Shown piece by piece: positions 45,729 to 58,213 of a DNA stretch of 64,000 bases. Position numbers and translations under genes: made by a program. Where the stretch lies: assembly GCA_037956075.1 (NCBI GenBank), contig CP138327.1:62001-126000 (forward strand), given 5' to 3'. Source of the DNA: Catillopecten margaritatus gill symbiont. Lineage in GTDB: Bacteria; Pseudomonadota; Gammaproteobacteria; PS1; Pseudothioglobaceae. A model generated the notes under the pieces. The model was given only the letters and a program-made list of their open reading frames with translations. It searched no databases and had not been told where the DNA came from. Position 1 is the stretch's first letter; the number at the start of each line of letters is the position of its first letter.

Positions 45729-45757
45729 AACCCTATCAAATTGATAGGGTTTTTTTG
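45729..45757 (+). terminator. rho-independent terminator
   Basis: AACCCTATCA/TGATAGGGTT stem with a 3-nt loop and a T7 run. Confidence 0.9.
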
Positions 45758-45787
45758 GTTTTTAAATGGGTGTAAATATTGGCAGTG

Positions 45788-47026
45788 CTAAATCTTAGAA
45801 AGTAAAATTGATCCATTAGTACCACCAAAACCAAATGAATTGGAAATTGCATGATTTATTTTCATTTCCCTAGCTTCATTTGCACAATAATCTAAATCAC
45901 AATCAGGGTCTTGATTAAGAATGTTAATGGTAGGTGGCACAACTTGATCTCTTAATGCTAATGCTGTGAAAATAGCCTCAATACCACCTGCGGCACCTAG
46001 TAAATGACCTGTCATTGATTTGGTTGAACTCATGACTACTTGGTAAGCATGGTCTCCAAGTGCTGCTTTAGCAGCATCTGTTTCTGCTTGATCACCTGCA
46101 GGTGTTGAAGTGCCATGTGCATTAATGTAATCAATCTGCTCACTATTAACGCCTGCATTGCGCATGGCATTCTTCATGCATCTAGCCGCACCTTCGCCGC
46201 CTTTGGAGGGTAAAGTCATATGGTAAGCGTCACCACTCATGCCATAGCCTGATACTTCAGCATAGATTTTTGCGCCACGGGCTTTGGCGTGTTCGTATTC
46301 TTCTAAGACTACGACACCTGCGCCATCACCAAGCACAAAACCATCACGATCTTTATCCCAAGGGCGAGAAGCAGTTGATGGGTCATCGTTACGAGTAGAA
46401 AGGGCGCGAGCTGCTGCAAAACCACCTAAGCCACAATTGGTGGTTGACATTTCAGCACCACCAGCAATCATTACATCTGCATCACCATATTCAATAAGGC
46501 GTGAGGCATCGCCAATATTGTGTGTGCCCGTGGTACACGCTGTTACAATGGCAAAATTTGGACCTTTGAGTCCATACTTAATAGAGAGATTGCCAGAAAT
46601 CATATTAATGATGGAAGAAGGGACAAAGAAAGGAGAAATGCGCCTTGCGCCTTTTTCTTTAAACAAGTCGGCTGTTTTTTCAATCGTGCCTAAACCACCA
46701 ATACCTGCACCAATGGCAACACCAATACGCTCCGCATTTTCTTCTGTTACTTCAATACCGCTGTCTTTAATTGCTTGAATGCCAGCTGCCATTCCATAGT
46801 GAATAAAAGTATCCATCTTTTTAGATTCTTTAGGGCTAAGGTAGTTAGCCACATCAAAACCCTCAACAGAGCCACCGAATTTTACAGATTGACCTTCGGT
46901 TGCTATATTGGTTAAAACATTGATGCCAGATTTTCCGTTAAGGATATTGTTCCAAGCACCTGTTATGGTTGAACCAACAGGGGAAACGATGCCCATACCT
47001 GTAATTACCACTCTTCTTTTACTCAT
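45788..47026 (-). CDS. fabF: 3-oxoacyl-[acyl-carrier-protein] synthase II
   Basis: 412 residues. Condensing enzyme of fatty-acid elongation. Active-site Cys in [10 protein letters not shown], His residues in HGTSTPAGD and [11 protein letters not shown], and the Phe gate region near the C-terminus ([10 protein letters not shown]). Follows acpP. Confidence 0.95.
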   Translation of the reverse strand: MSKRRVVITGMGIVSPVGSTITGAWNNILNGKSGINVLTNIATEGQSVKFGGSVEGFDVANYLSPKESKKMDTFIHYGMAAGIQAIKDSGIEVTEENAERIGVAIGAGIGGLGTIEKTADLFKEKGARRISPFFVPSSIINMISGNLSIKYGLKGPNFAIVTACTTGTHNIGDASRLIEYGDADVMIAGGAEMSTTNCGLGGFAAARALSTRNDDPSTASRPWDKDRDGFVLGDGAGVVVLEEYEHAKARGAKIYAEVSGYGMSGDAYHMTLPSKGGEGAARCMKNAMRNAGVNSEQIDYINAHGTSTPAGDQAETDAAKAALGDHAYQVVMSSTKSMTGHLLGAAGGIEAIFTALALRDQVVPPTINILNQDPDCDLDYCANEAREMKINHAISNSFGFGGTNGSILLSKI

Positions 47027-47043
47027 TATATTTTTCTCATTAT

Positions 47044-47070
47044 AAAAAAAGCGCCGAATAAGCGCTTTTT
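47044..47070. terminator. hairpin between acpP and fabF
   Basis: AAAAGCGC/GCGCTTTT stem flanked by A and T runs. It should reduce read-through from acpP into fabF, giving more acpP than fabF message. Confidence 0.75.
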
Positions 47071-47094
47071 ATTGTTCGGGTTAACCAATAGAAA

Positions 47095-47322
47095 TTACAA
47101 AGTTTTGTTCACATAGTCAATTGCTTGCTGGACGGTTGTAATGTTTTCTGCTTCATCGTCAGGAATTTCGCAGTCAAACTCTTCTTCAAGAGACATTACT
47201 AACTCAACCGTGTCTAGTGAATCTGCGCCTAAATCATCAATAAAAGAAGCGTTATTATCAATATCACCACTTGCGTCTAACTGCTCAGCTACAACCGCTT
47301 TTACTCTGTCTTCAATACTCAT
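47095..47322 (-). CDS. acpP: acyl carrier protein
   Basis: 75 residues, acidic, with the 4'-phosphopantetheine site Ser35 in [12 protein letters not shown]. Upstream fabG/fabD, often adjacent, are not here. Confidence 0.96.
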   Translation of the reverse strand: MSIEDRVKAVVAEQLDASGDIDNNASFIDDLGADSLDTVELVMSLEEEFDCEIPDDEAENITTVQQAIDYVNKTL

Positions 47323-47398
47323 TTGTTATTTCCTGTGTTATTGTTTAAAAGTTGTATTTTATCGTAAAAAAACATTTATGCAAATCTATTTTTTATCC

Positions 47399-47544
47399 TA
47401 ATCCAAAAGTAGAGATTGTAAAGATAGTGCCACTCCTTGTTCTGTCTGTGTTTGTAAAAACCTATGGATTCAGCGGCTATTTTTTTGCGAATACAGACAA
47501 GGTAAAAGGGTGGCGCTAGGTTTGTGATTTCTACTTTTGGATTA
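47399..47544. repeat. MITE-like fold-back repeat (complete copy)
   Basis: 146 bases with perfect 15-base inverted ends TAATCCAAAAGTAGA / TCTACTTTTGGATTA; the interior is also a loose palindrome. No ORF. Its right end supplies the last codons and stop of queC. Confidence 0.85.
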
Positions 47545-48220
47545 GGGTTTTGTAACGGGTTGGGTCAGGCATGCCAGCTTCTTTAAAACCCAGCTTTCTA
47601 TATTCACACGCATCACAAATGCCACAAGCATCACCATGCTCATCTGCCTGATAACAAGTGGTGGTCATTGCATAGTCCACACCAAGTTCCAAGCCTTTTT
47701 TAATAATTTCTGCTTTGTGCAAAGCAATTAACGGTGTATGAATGGTGAGTTTTTGCCCCTCAACCCCTTGTTTGGTAGCTAAATTTGCCATCATTTCAAA
47801 GGCTTTAATATATTCTGCACGGCAATCTGGGTAGCCTGAATAATCAAGTGCATTCACACCAATAAAAATATCTTGACAGTTTAAAACTTCTGCCCAAGCC
47901 ATTGCATACGATAAAAAAATGGTGTTCCGTGCTGGTACATAAGTAATTGGAATGTCATCGCTTTCTTTAAAATCTGGCACGGCAATTGCACTGTCTGTTA
48001 AGGCGGAACCACCAATGTCATTTAATGCGATGCTCATAATACGGTGTTCGGCGGCAGAAAACAAAGCAGCAATTTTTGTGGCAGCATTTAATTCTGATTT
48101 TTGTTTTTGCCCATAGTCAAAACTCATTGCATAACACTCAAATCCCTGAGATTGGGCAATCGCCAGCGTGGTGGTTGAATCTAAACCGCCCGATAAAAGA
48201 ACAACGGCTTTTTTAGACAT
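47531..48220 (-). CDS. queC: 7-cyano-7-deazaguanine synthase
   Basis: 229 residues from the ATG at 48220, since the family begins just before [12 protein letters not shown]; the longer frame would run into parE. It makes preQ0 for queuosine. PP-loop SGGLDS at the N-terminus; zinc ligands CGICDAC near the C-terminus. The start overlaps the parE stop by 8 bases. The last residues (LIQK, stop TAG) are encoded by the repeat inverted end. Confidence 0.95.
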   Translation of the reverse strand: MSKKAVVLLSGGLDSTTTLAIAQSQGFECYAMSFDYGQKQKSELNAATKIAALFSAAEHRIMSIALNDIGGSALTDSAIAVPDFKESDDIPITYVPARNTIFLSYAMAWAEVLNCQDIFIGVNALDYSGYPDCRAEYIKAFEMMANLATKQGVEGQKLTIHTPLIALHKAEIIKKGLELGVDYAMTTTCYQADEHGDACGICDACEYRKLGFKEAGMPDPTRYKTLIQK

Positions 48221-50096
48221 TAGCAAGGTTTCCTTTTGACTCCAACCATTTTTTACGGTCTGGCGCACGCTTTTTACTGAGGAGCATATCCATCATTTGC
48301 GTAACTTGCAGTGGATTTTCTAGGGTTAATTGAATCAATCGGCGGGTGTCGGGCAACATCGTGGTTTCTCTGAGTTGAGACGGATTCATTTCACCTAGCC
48401 CCTTAAATCGTTGCACTTGCACTTTAACTCGCTTATTGTCTTTTTCAATTTTGTTAATCGTCGCATCGCGTTCAGCATCATCCAAGGCATAATGCACCTG
48501 TTTACCTGCATCAATACGATATAACGGTGGCATTGCGACAAAAATATGCCCTTTTTCAACCAATCGTGGAAAATGTTTAACGAATAGGGTGCAAATCAGT
48601 GTGGCAATATGTGCACCATCCGAATCTGCGTCTGCCAAGATGCAGATTTTGCCATATCGCAACCCTGAGAGGTCTTGGCAATTCGGCTCCAAGCCAATGG
48701 CAACACTAATATCGTGTATTTCATTACTGGCTAATACTTGGTCAGAATCCACTTCCCAAGTGTTGAGAATTTTACCTCGTAAAGGCAAAATCGCTTGATA
48801 TTCTTTATCTCGTGCCTGCTTAGCAGAACCGCCCGCAGAATCACCCTCTACTAAAAATACCTCAGTTTGACTTAAATCATGACTGGTACAATCTGATAAT
48901 TTACCCGGCAAAGCAGGACCACTAACAATCTTTTTACGAATAACTTTTTTACCTGTTTTCATTCGTGATTGCGCATTCATAATCGCCAATTCCGCAATTT
49001 TTTCCGCAATTTCAGTGTGTTGATTTAACCAAAGACTGAACGCATCTTTAACCACATTTGAGACAAAACCTGCACATTCTCTCGAAGACAATCTTTCTTT
49101 AGTTTGCCCCGAAAACTGAGGGTCTAAAATTTTAATCGATAAAACATAAGCAATTTTTTGCCAAACATCATCGGGTGTGAGTTTGACATTTTTTGGTAAC
49201 AAACTTCTAAACTCACAAAACTCTTTTAACGCATCGGTCAAACCAGAACGCAACCCATTAACATGCGTCCCCCCTTGCGAAGTGGGAATGAGATTAACAT
49301 AGCTCTCACCAATAATATTGGTGTTAAATTCCGTCCAAGACAACGAACAGTGCATTTGTTGCTCATCCGATTCGTAAGTTACCACAAAGGGCACTTCTGG
49401 CACGCAATCCAAACCATCTAATGAGACCGATAGATAATCTTTCAAACCTTCTTTATAATTCCAATGATCCTCAGTGTCGTCAATTTCATTACGAAAAGTA
49501 ACATCCAACCCTGAACACAGGACCGCTTTTGAGCGTAAATTATGTCTGAGCTTGGTCACTGAAAATTTAGCCGTATCAAAAAATTGTGCATCGGGCACAA
49601 ACCTAACTTTGGTTCCCGTGTTGTACTTACCAACTTTGCCAACAACTTCAAGTGCAGTTTTTATATGGCCATTTGCAAAAGTAATGTAATGTTCTTGAGC
49701 GTCGCGCTTAATCCAAATTTCCACTAAGGTAGATAGGGCATTAACTACCGAAATACCCACCCCATGCAAACCACCTGAAAATTGATAAGAATCATTTGAA
49801 AATTTCCCCCCTGCGTGTAGTTTGGTCAAAATAACTTCCACTCCAGAAACTCCCTCCTCAGGGTGAATATCAACGGGCATACCTCGCCCATCATCCTCAA
49901 CTGAAATAGAACCATCTTTATAAAGTACTACATTAATCTTTGTCGCATGCCCAGCTACTGCCTCGTCGACACTATTATCAATCACTTCTTGCGCCAAATG
50001 ATTGGGTCGCTCAGTCTCTGTGTACATGCCTGGACGCTTACGCACTGGGTCTAAACCCGATAAAACTTCAATGGAGGATGAATCGTAATTACTCAT
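48213..50096 (-). CDS. parE: DNA topoisomerase IV subunit B
   Basis: 627 residues, like E. coli ParE. GHKL ATPase motifs ([39 protein letters not shown]) and TOPRIM ([18 protein letters not shown]). The length argues against GyrB, which is longer. parC is not in the window. Confidence 0.93.
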   Translation of the reverse strand: MSNYDSSSIEVLSGLDPVRKRPGMYTETERPNHLAQEVIDNSVDEAVAGHATKINVVLYKDGSISVEDDGRGMPVDIHPEEGVSGVEVILTKLHAGGKFSNDSYQFSGGLHGVGISVVNALSTLVEIWIKRDAQEHYITFANGHIKTALEVVGKVGKYNTGTKVRFVPDAQFFDTAKFSVTKLRHNLRSKAVLCSGLDVTFRNEIDDTEDHWNYKEGLKDYLSVSLDGLDCVPEVPFVVTYESDEQQMHCSLSWTEFNTNIIGESYVNLIPTSQGGTHVNGLRSGLTDALKEFCEFRSLLPKNVKLTPDDVWQKIAYVLSIKILDPQFSGQTKERLSSRECAGFVSNVVKDAFSLWLNQHTEIAEKIAELAIMNAQSRMKTGKKVIRKKIVSGPALPGKLSDCTSHDLSQTEVFLVEGDSAGGSAKQARDKEYQAILPLRGKILNTWEVDSDQVLASNEIHDISVAIGLEPNCQDLSGLRYGKICILADADSDGAHIATLICTLFVKHFPRLVEKGHIFVAMPPLYRIDAGKQVHYALDDAERDATINKIEKDNKRVKVQVQRFKGLGEMNPSQLRETTMLPDTRRLIQLTLENPLQVTQMMDMLLSKKRAPDRKKWLESKGNLANV

Positions 50097-50133
50097 AATT
50101 TATTCTAATTATATTTTGCGAAGTATCATACCA

Positions 50134-50161
50134 AAAAAGCCTCGTATGAACGAGGCTTTTT
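50134..50161. terminator. terminator upstream of parE
   Basis: AAAAAGCCTCGT/ACGAGGCTTTTT stem, 4-nt loop. It would stop leftward transcripts from the 60-residue gene. Its ~50-base context recurs at the groEL terminator. Confidence 0.85.
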
Positions 50162-50167
50162 ATTCCC

Positions 50168-50321
50168 TAATCCAAAAGTAGAAATCACAAACCTAGCACC
50201 ACCCTTTACCCCGCCTGTATTCGCAAAAAATAGCCACCGAACATAGGCGGGACTCATATTTTTTGCAAACACAGGCAGAACAAGGGACGGCACTACCTTT
50301 GCAATTTCTACTCTTGGATTG
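50168..50321. repeat. MITE-like fold-back repeat
   Basis: 154 bases, left end perfect (TAATCCAAAAGTAGA), right end TCTACTCTTGGATTG with mismatches. The interior shares GTATTCGCAAAAAATAGCC with the 47399 copy. Confidence 0.82.
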
Positions 50322-50324
50322 GGA

Positions 50325-50507
50325 TTATAAAAGATATTTAACAACAGCACCTACGGCAAGTACCAAACCTGTTGCTAATGCCATTGGATACCAAAAAATT
50401 TCTGTGTTTAATTTTGTTGTTTCTGCACCTAACTTTCTTGTAGCGGCCATTACTTCTGCAATATCTACTTCTAATTTTTCTAATTTTTTCATTTCTAAAT
50501 CAGTCAT
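50325..50507 (-). CDS. small membrane-anchored coiled-coil protein, unknown
   Basis: 60 residues from the ATG at 50507, preceded by AGGGTGGT as ribosome-binding site; a longer frame to 50570 lacks one. Residues 1-35 are a charged helix (MKKLEKLEVDIAEVMAATRKL); a C-terminal membrane segment follows (YPMALATGLVLAVGAVVKYLL). It lies between two repeat copies and two copies of a terminator, so the locus looks inserted or duplicated. Confidence 0.65.
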   Translation of the reverse strand: MTDLEMKKLEKLEVDIAEVMAATRKLGAETTKLNTEIFWYPMALATGLVLAVGAVVKYLL

Positions 50508-50584
50508 TTTTACCACCCTAAAAAAATAAATAATTAAAATACATAATACCTTATTTAACAACGCATACAACCCCCAATTCCTCC

Positions 50585-50644
50585 CAATCCAAAAGTAGAT
50601 ATTGCAAAGATAGTACTAGGTTTTTGATTTCTACTTTTGGATTT
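50585..50644. repeat. short deletion derivative of the MITE-like repeat
   Basis: 60 bases with near-perfect inverted ends (CAATCCAAAAGTAGA / TCTACTTTTGGATTT) and a short interior. Confidence 0.75.
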
Positions 50645-50676
50645 GGGGAATGATATTTTGCGAAGTACCATACCAA

Positions 50677-50704
50677 AAAAAGCCTCGTAAAAACAAGGCT
50701 TTTT
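50677..50704 (-). terminator. groEL terminator
   Basis: AAAAAGCCT/AGGCTTTTT stem with a 10-nt loop. Reading leftward it follows the groEL stop by 20 bases. Confidence 0.85.
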
Positions 50705-50724
50705 ATTGGAAATGAGCAACTTGT

Positions 50725-52658
<1,934 letters not shown>

Positions 52659-52682
52659 ATTTTCTCTCCTATATTGATAAAA

Positions 52683-53522
52683 TTAAATTTGTTTTTCTAA
52701 ATTTTCTTTCAGCTTTTTCATGGCTTTGTTTTCAAGTTGGCGTATTCTTTCAGCGGAAATTTCATACTTGTCTGCTAAAGTATGTAGGGTTGTTTTTTCT
52801 TCTTTCAAGTACCTAGACTGTAAAATATCCAAACTTCTTTCATCCAGCAAAGAAAGTGCTTTATAAAGTTGCTGTTGTTGGTGCTTGTTTGAGTCATCAA
52901 TTAAGGCTAATTGCTCAGGAGTTTTGGTATTTTCGTCGGTTAAATAATGCACAGGTGAAGTGCTATTTTCTTCATCTGTCACTTCAAATGCGACATCGTT
53001 AAACTGCAAACGCGACTCCATATCCAGCACATCTTTTGGACGCACACCCAAATCTTCGGCTATTTCTTCGGCTTGCTCCATATTTAATGAAGTGTAAATA
53101 TTGGACTTGGCTTTTTTCAGTTTAAAGAATAATTTGCGTTGTTCTTTAGTGGTTGCCACTTTAACAATTTTCCAATTTTTAAAGATAAATTCGTGAATTT
53201 CAGCCCGAATCCAATACACTGCATAAGATGCAAGACGCACATTTTTATGCGGATTAAACCGCTTCACCGCCTTCATTAAGCCAATCGTACCTTCTTGAAT
53301 TAAATCCTCTTGTTCAAGTCCATAACCCTTGTAACCATGAGCAATAAAAGCAACAAAACGCATATGCGACAAGACTAATTTTCTTGCTGCATCCAAGTTA
53401 TGGTTTTCAAATAAATCAACTGCCAGTTCGTGTTCTTCTTCTGCCGATAAAATCGGTGGATACTTTTGGACGGTTAAATCCTTGGGGGTTTGGACAGCAG
53501 GAGTTGTAGAGTTGTGCGCCAT
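52683..53522 (-). CDS. rpoH: heat-shock sigma factor RpoH (sigma-32)
   Basis: 279 residues. Sigma-70 family regions 1.2-4.2; the RpoH box QRKLFFKLKK (about 128-137) separates it from other sigma factors. Region 2 ...LIQEGTIGLMKAVKRFNP; region 4.2 AERIRQLENKAMKKL. The start overlaps the gmk stop by one base. Lying just before groES-groEL, it precedes its own classic regulon members. Confidence 0.95.
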   Translation of the reverse strand: MAHNSTTPAVQTPKDLTVQKYPPILSAEEEHELAVDLFENHNLDAARKLVLSHMRFVAFIAHGYKGYGLEQEDLIQEGTIGLMKAVKRFNPHKNVRLASYAVYWIRAEIHEFIFKNWKIVKVATTKEQRKLFFKLKKAKSNIYTSLNMEQAEEIAEDLGVRPKDVLDMESRLQFNDVAFEVTDEENSTSPVHYLTDENTKTPEQLALIDDSNKHQQQQLYKALSLLDERSLDILQSRYLKEEKTTLHTLADKYEISAERIRQLENKAMKKLKENLEKQI

Positions 53523-54130
53523 TATTCAGTGAGGATTTTAAGCAACTCTTTGTGCTTATTCGATTGTTGCCCAATACTGAATCTTTGTGAATGAATGATC
53601 ATAGATAAATCATTTAAAGCCGTATCAAAATCATCATTAACCACTAAATAATCAAACTCATCATAATGCTGAGTTTCACTTACGGCATCGCGCATTCTGC
53701 GCTCAATAATGGTTGAATCGTCTTGTCCTCTGCCAGTGAGGCGTGCTCGAAGTGCTTCGATAGAAGGGGGAATGATGAAAATACTAATGATATCGGGAAA
53801 ACTTTTTTCAACTTGTCTAGCACCTTGCCAATCAATCTCTAAAATCACATCTTGTCCGCCTGCCAACAAGTCTTTAACCGTTTGTTTTGCACTGCCATAA
53901 TAGTTGTCAAACACCTGTGCTGATTCGATAAAACCCTCATTTTCATTAATTTCGTCAAATTCTTCTTTAGAAACAAAAAAATAATTTTCCCCGTGCACTT
54001 CACCCGGGCGAGCATCACGAGTAGTGTGTGAGACAGAAACGCAAAGCCCTTCTGTTCGTGCAATCAGTTCTTTTACTAAAGAAGTTTTTCCACATCCTGA
54101 TGGAGCGGCAATAATAAATAAATTAGCCAC
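53522..54130 (-). CDS. gmk: guanylate kinase
   Basis: 202 residues. GMP to GDP. P-loop APSGCGKT at 9-16, GMP-binding VSHTTRDARPGEVHGENYFFV. Three bases after yggX. Confidence 0.95.
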   Translation of the reverse strand: MANLFIIAAPSGCGKTSLVKELIARTEGLCVSVSHTTRDARPGEVHGENYFFVSKEEFDEINENEGFIESAQVFDNYYGSAKQTVKDLLAGGQDVILEIDWQGARQVEKSFPDIISIFIIPPSIEALRARLTGRGQDDSTIIERRMRDAVSETQHYDEFDYLVVNDDFDTALNDLSMIIHSQRFSIGQQSNKHKELLKILTE

Positions 54131-54133
54131 AGT

Positions 54134-54400
54134 CTATTGCGCCTTGTAACCTTTGATGTCATCAGCACCGTCGGCAGAAAAGAAGAATTTTTCCATTTGC
54201 TCTTTCAAATATTTCTGTGCATTTTCATCCAGCATATTCAGGTTATTTTCATTGATCAGCATTGTTTGATGGTCTAACCATGCCTGCCAACCAGGTTTTG
54301 ATACATTGTCCAAAATGCGTTTGCCTAATTCTCCTGGGTAGGGTGCACGGTCTAACGCTTCTAATGCTTCGTTCATTTTTACACAATTTACAGTGGTCAT
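54134..54400 (-). CDS. yggX: Fe(2+)-trafficking protein YggX
   Basis: 88 residues. Conserved Cys in VNCVKM, and [27 protein letters not shown] typical of the family; it protects Fe-S proteins from oxidation. Four bases after murJ. Confidence 0.94.
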   Translation of the reverse strand: MTTVNCVKMNEALEALDRAPYPGELGKRILDNVSKPGWQAWLDHQTMLINENNLNMLDENAQKYLKEQMEKFFFSADGADDIKGYKAQ

Positions 54401-54404
54401 AATC

Positions 54405-55940
54405 TTATAGTTTTCCTAATTTAACGCCTAATATTTTCAAGCTTGCGAAGTAAATAAGTGCCGAAGAACCGATGATAAAGCCGATTGATTGCACTCTTTG
54501 CCATACGCTTGCATTTAAATAATGGCTAATTTCTTGATTGAAATTTACAATAAAAGTAGCCATTATAATCGTTGCTAATAATACTTGCAAAAACATTCTG
54601 AAAAAGTCGTCTGATAAACTAAAAATAGTGTCTTTTTTGAGGTAATAATAGAGCAAAAATGCATTAATTGCTGCCGATATTGAAGTAGCAATTGCTAAGC
54701 CCATATGGGCGTAGTAATAAGCGAAGAAAATATTTAAAAAAACATTGGATACCATGGCAATCACACCAACTTTAACAGGTGTTTTGGTATCGCCTCTTGA
54801 TAAAAACACAGGCGCCAAAATTTTGACCATAATAAACGCCATTAATCCTGCGCCATACGCCATCAAACTCAGCGAAGATTGATGTGCAGCGAAAGGCGAA
54901 AATTCATCGTATTGAAACAAAGTAATTAACAAAGGCTCTGCCAATAACACCAACCCTGCACAAGCAGGGGCACCAAGTATCAAACCGATTTTAAGGGCGT
55001 AATCAATGGTTTGGGTGAATTTTTTATCCTCTTTATTGGCGTAATGTTTGCTGAGTTTTGCCAAGGCAACAGTCGCCAAAGCAATGCCAATCAACGCCAA
55101 AGGCAACTCCAGCAACCTATCTGAATAATACAACCAAGTCACGCTACCACTCACCAATAGCGTGGCAATCATCGTGTCAATTAATAGGTTAATTTGCGAC
55201 ACTGAAACGCCGAATAGGGCGGGCAGCATCCGTTTTTTTAGGGTTTTAACGGCTTCGTGTTCGCCCCTCACCAAGCGCGGCATTTTTTTGAGTTTAAGCA
55301 GAAATGGAATTTGAAATAATAACTGCACCACACCACCAATCAACACGCCCCAAGCAAGTGCCATAATTGGGGTTTCCAAATGTGTTGATAAATAAACCGC
55401 AGACAAAATCATTGAAATGTTTAACAATACCGGTGTAAAGGCAGGCACAGCAAAGCGGTCGTAAGAATTAAGAATACTGCCAGCAAAAGCAGTTAAAGAA
55501 ATCAACAACAAGTAAGGAAAGGTAATTCTAAGCATATCCGATGCCAAATTAAATTTAGTCGGGTCGGCATCAAAATAAAATCCCCAAGCGAACGCAAAGA
55601 TAATAACGGGGGCAATAATGACTGCAATCAGAGTAAGAATGATTAAAACTTTTAAAAACTTGGTGCCAATATGGTTGATGACATTTTGCACTTCTGCTTC
55701 GTTGTGATTGGCTTTGGCATCTGCTAAAATCGGCACAAATGCCTGTGAGAAAGCCCCTTCACCAAACAAGCGTCTAAGAAAATTAGGGATTCTAAAAGCG
55801 ACTAAAAAAGCATCTGTTAAGCCATTGGCACCAAAATATCGAGCAACGAAATAATCACGAACTAAGCCTAATATTCTTGACAAAAAAGTCATCACAGTAA
55901 CAATGCTACTGGATTTTAAAAAAGATTTATCGGCTGACAC
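54405..55940 (-). CDS. murJ: lipid II flippase MurJ
   Basis: 511 residues, the same as E. coli. About 14 membrane segments; N-terminal motif [18 protein letters not shown] and [21 protein letters not shown]. It flips the peptidoglycan precursor to the periplasmic face. The start overlaps the lpxA stop by one base. Confidence 0.95.
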   Translation of the reverse strand: MSADKSFLKSSSIVTVMTFLSRILGLVRDYFVARYFGANGLTDAFLVAFRIPNFLRRLFGEGAFSQAFVPILADAKANHNEAEVQNVINHIGTKFLKVLIILTLIAVIIAPVIIFAFAWGFYFDADPTKFNLASDMLRITFPYLLLISLTAFAGSILNSYDRFAVPAFTPVLLNISMILSAVYLSTHLETPIMALAWGVLIGGVVQLLFQIPFLLKLKKMPRLVRGEHEAVKTLKKRMLPALFGVSVSQINLLIDTMIATLLVSGSVTWLYYSDRLLELPLALIGIALATVALAKLSKHYANKEDKKFTQTIDYALKIGLILGAPACAGLVLLAEPLLITLFQYDEFSPFAAHQSSLSLMAYGAGLMAFIMVKILAPVFLSRGDTKTPVKVGVIAMVSNVFLNIFFAYYYAHMGLAIATSISAAINAFLLYYYLKKDTIFSLSDDFFRMFLQVLLATIIMATFIVNFNQEISHYLNASVWQRVQSIGFIIGSSALIYFASLKILGVKLGKL

Positions 55941-56731
55941 TATTCCTCGTTAGGACCACGCATAATGCCCGCTTTTGAGCTGCGAATACATTTGACGAAT
56001 TGCATTACCTCATTGTGGTCAGACTCTGTTTCTTCCAATTCTTGAAGTGACTGATCCAGCAAGCCAGAGCCACGATAAACGACTTTAAAGGCGCGTTGAA
56101 TAGCGGCAATTGCGCTTGGGGTAAAGCCACGACGACGCATACCTTCGGCGTTAATACTACGAACACGGGTTTGCACACCTGAGGCGAGCATATAAGAAGG
56201 AATATCTTTATTAACCTGACAACCCATACCAATATAGGTGTGCATACCAATCATACATTTTTGTTTAACCAGCGTAAACCCCCCTAAAATTGCCCAATCT
56301 TGAATACGCACATGCCCTGCCAAAGAAGCATTGTTTGACATAATAATATGGTCGCCAATTTGACAATCATGAGCGATATGCACATATGCCATTAACATAT
56401 TTTTAGAGCCTACACGGGTAATGGACTCGTCTTTTTCTGTGCCACGGTTAATGGTGCAAAATTCACGAATTAAATTATCGTCACCAATAATTAGATTGGA
56501 ATCTTGTTCAGCTGCATAAGTAACATCTTGTGGGTCACCGCCAATTGAGGCAAATGAGTAAATATGGTTATTTTTACCAATTTTGGTTGGACCCTGGATG
56601 ACTGCATGGGACTCTACAATTGTGCCGGAGTCGATTTCCACATTAGCACCAATGATAGCATAAGCGCATATTTCAGCACTTTCATGAATTTCTGCACTAG
56701 GGTCAATAACTGCACTTGGATGTATTGCCAT
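55940..56731 (-). CDS. lpxA: UDP-N-acetylglucosamine acyltransferase
   Basis: 263 residues. First step of lipid A synthesis. Left-handed beta-helix hexapeptides; catalytic His in VHIAHDCQIGD; helical tail with GMRRRGFTPSAIAAIQRAF. lpxB, usually next, is replaced here by murJ. Confidence 0.95.
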   Translation of the reverse strand: MAIHPSAVIDPSAEIHESAEICAYAIIGANVEIDSGTIVESHAVIQGPTKIGKNNHIYSFASIGGDPQDVTYAAEQDSNLIIGDDNLIREFCTINRGTEKDESITRVGSKNMLMAYVHIAHDCQIGDHIIMSNNASLAGHVRIQDWAILGGFTLVKQKCMIGMHTYIGMGCQVNKDIPSYMLASGVQTRVRSINAEGMRRRGFTPSAIAAIQRAFKVVYRGSGLLDQSLQELEETESDHNEVMQFVKCIRSSKAGIMRGPNEE

Positions 56732-56742
56732 GATACTCTCCT

Positions 56743-57186
56743 TTAATCAGCTGCTTTTTGGGTGCACATTAACTCAGCTGAGGTAACCACTTTATCATCA
56801 ACTTTGGCAATACATTTAAATTTCCAGATGCCGCGTTTAACTGTCATTACTTCTACTTCAAGTCTTAATTGGTCCCCAGGCTCAACCATGCGTTTAAAAC
56901 GTGCTTTATCAACACCAACCAGCATATAAATTTGTCCGTCAATCGGTTTGCCAACTTCAGATTTAAATGCCAATATGCCTGTGGCTTGTGCCAATGCTTC
57001 AATGATTAAAACCCCTGGCATAATCGGTTGCGCAGGAAAATGACCAGTGAATTGTGGCTCGTTGTAAGTAACATTTTTAAGGGCGACAATCGATTTGCCA
57101 ATTTCTAATTCTAAAACCCTGTCAATCAATAAGAAAGGGTAGCGGTGCGGCAGATAATTCTTGACATCTTGTATGTTCATTTCCAT
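56743..57186 (-). CDS. fabZ: 3-hydroxyacyl-ACP dehydratase FabZ
   Basis: 147 residues. Hot-dog fold; catalytic His in [13 protein letters not shown] and Glu in [20 protein letters not shown]. It supplies the fatty-acid cycle and sits between lpxD and lpxA as in most Gammaproteobacteria. Confidence 0.95.
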   Translation of the reverse strand: MEMNIQDVKNYLPHRYPFLLIDRVLELEIGKSIVALKNVTYNEPQFTGHFPAQPIMPGVLIIEALAQATGILAFKSEVGKPIDGQIYMLVGVDKARFKRMVEPGDQLRLEVEVMTVKRGIWKFKCIAKVDDKVVTSAELMCTQKAAD

Positions 57187-57198
57187 AGTTGATTCCCT

Positions 57199-58185
57199 TT
57201 ATAGGTTTTTTAATTTAATATTTAAATGTTTTGTAATTTTAGCAAGTTTTGATAACCATAATTGGGTTCTTTTCCATTCTGAATGCTTGGAAATAGAGGT
57301 AAAACCTGTATAGTAACCCGTTTTTAAGTGTTTATCTACCGTGCTTGAGCCTGTAATAATAGTGTTATCTTCAAGGTGCATGTGACTGGCAATCACTGCA
57401 CCACCACCAACTTGGCAATATTTACCTAAAACGGCACTACCACCAATAGTCACACCTGCGGCAATTGCTGTATCTGCACCTAGAATAACATTATGAGCGA
57501 TATGCACCAAATTATCCAAATGCACACCATTTTGAATTTGAGTATCTTCTAAAGTACCTCTGTCGATGACGGTGTTAGCACCAATATTAACCTTGTTGCC
57601 AATGACTACATTACCCAGGTGGGCGATGCTGTGCCAGTGCTTGTCTTTATCTAAGACATTACCAAAGCCTTCTGAGCCAATGACTACACCAGCAGAAATA
57701 ACAATGTCATCGCCAAGAGTACAACCTTGCAAAATAGTGACATTTGGCTGGATATTGACATTATTACCAAGGATGACACCTTGTTCAATCGTTGTATAAG
57801 CGCCAATGATACAGTTTTTGCCAATAATTACATTTTTACCAATGGTGCAGTTTGCAGCAATATTGTCGCTATCAATAATAGCACTCGAATGAATACCATT
57901 AAGATGTGTCGTTTTCTGTTTGAAATAATGAGTAATCTTGGCAAATGCTAAATACACATTGTTAACTACCAGCGCATTAGTGGGGCAATCATCTAATAAG
58001 TTTTTAGAGATAATTACAGCACCTGCTTTTGAAGCAATCAAGTCTGATTTATATTTATCACTGGCAATATAAGTTAATTGGTCTTTTTGTGCATTAGCAC
58101 TGGTTGCAAGACTGTTAATTTTTAACGATGGATCACCAATCAAATCTGCATCAATGAAAGTGGCAATATCTTCCAGTGTATACAT
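57199..58185 (-). CDS. lpxD: UDP-3-O-acylglucosamine N-acyltransferase
   Basis: 328 residues. Third step of lipid A synthesis. N-terminal uridine-binding domain, then hexapeptide helix with VHIAHNVILG. It follows bamA directly; skp, often between the two, is absent. Confidence 0.95.
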   Translation of the reverse strand: MYTLEDIATFIDADLIGDPSLKINSLATSANAQKDQLTYIASDKYKSDLIASKAGAVIISKNLLDDCPTNALVVNNVYLAFAKITHYFKQKTTHLNGIHSSAIIDSDNIAANCTIGKNVIIGKNCIIGAYTTIEQGVILGNNVNIQPNVTILQGCTLGDDIVISAGVVIGSEGFGNVLDKDKHWHSIAHLGNVVIGNKVNIGANTVIDRGTLEDTQIQNGVHLDNLVHIAHNVILGADTAIAAGVTIGGSAVLGKYCQVGGGAVIASHMHLEDNTIITGSSTVDKHLKTGYYTGFTSISKHSEWKRTQLWLSKLAKITKHLNIKLKNL

Positions 58186-58213
58186 GACTTAAATACCTTT
58201 TCTAAAAAAAACT

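Noticed and set aside
46284-46778. + strand ORFs opposite fabF and opposite groEL (50942-51712)
   Set aside because: Low-complexity antisense frames of well-identified genes.
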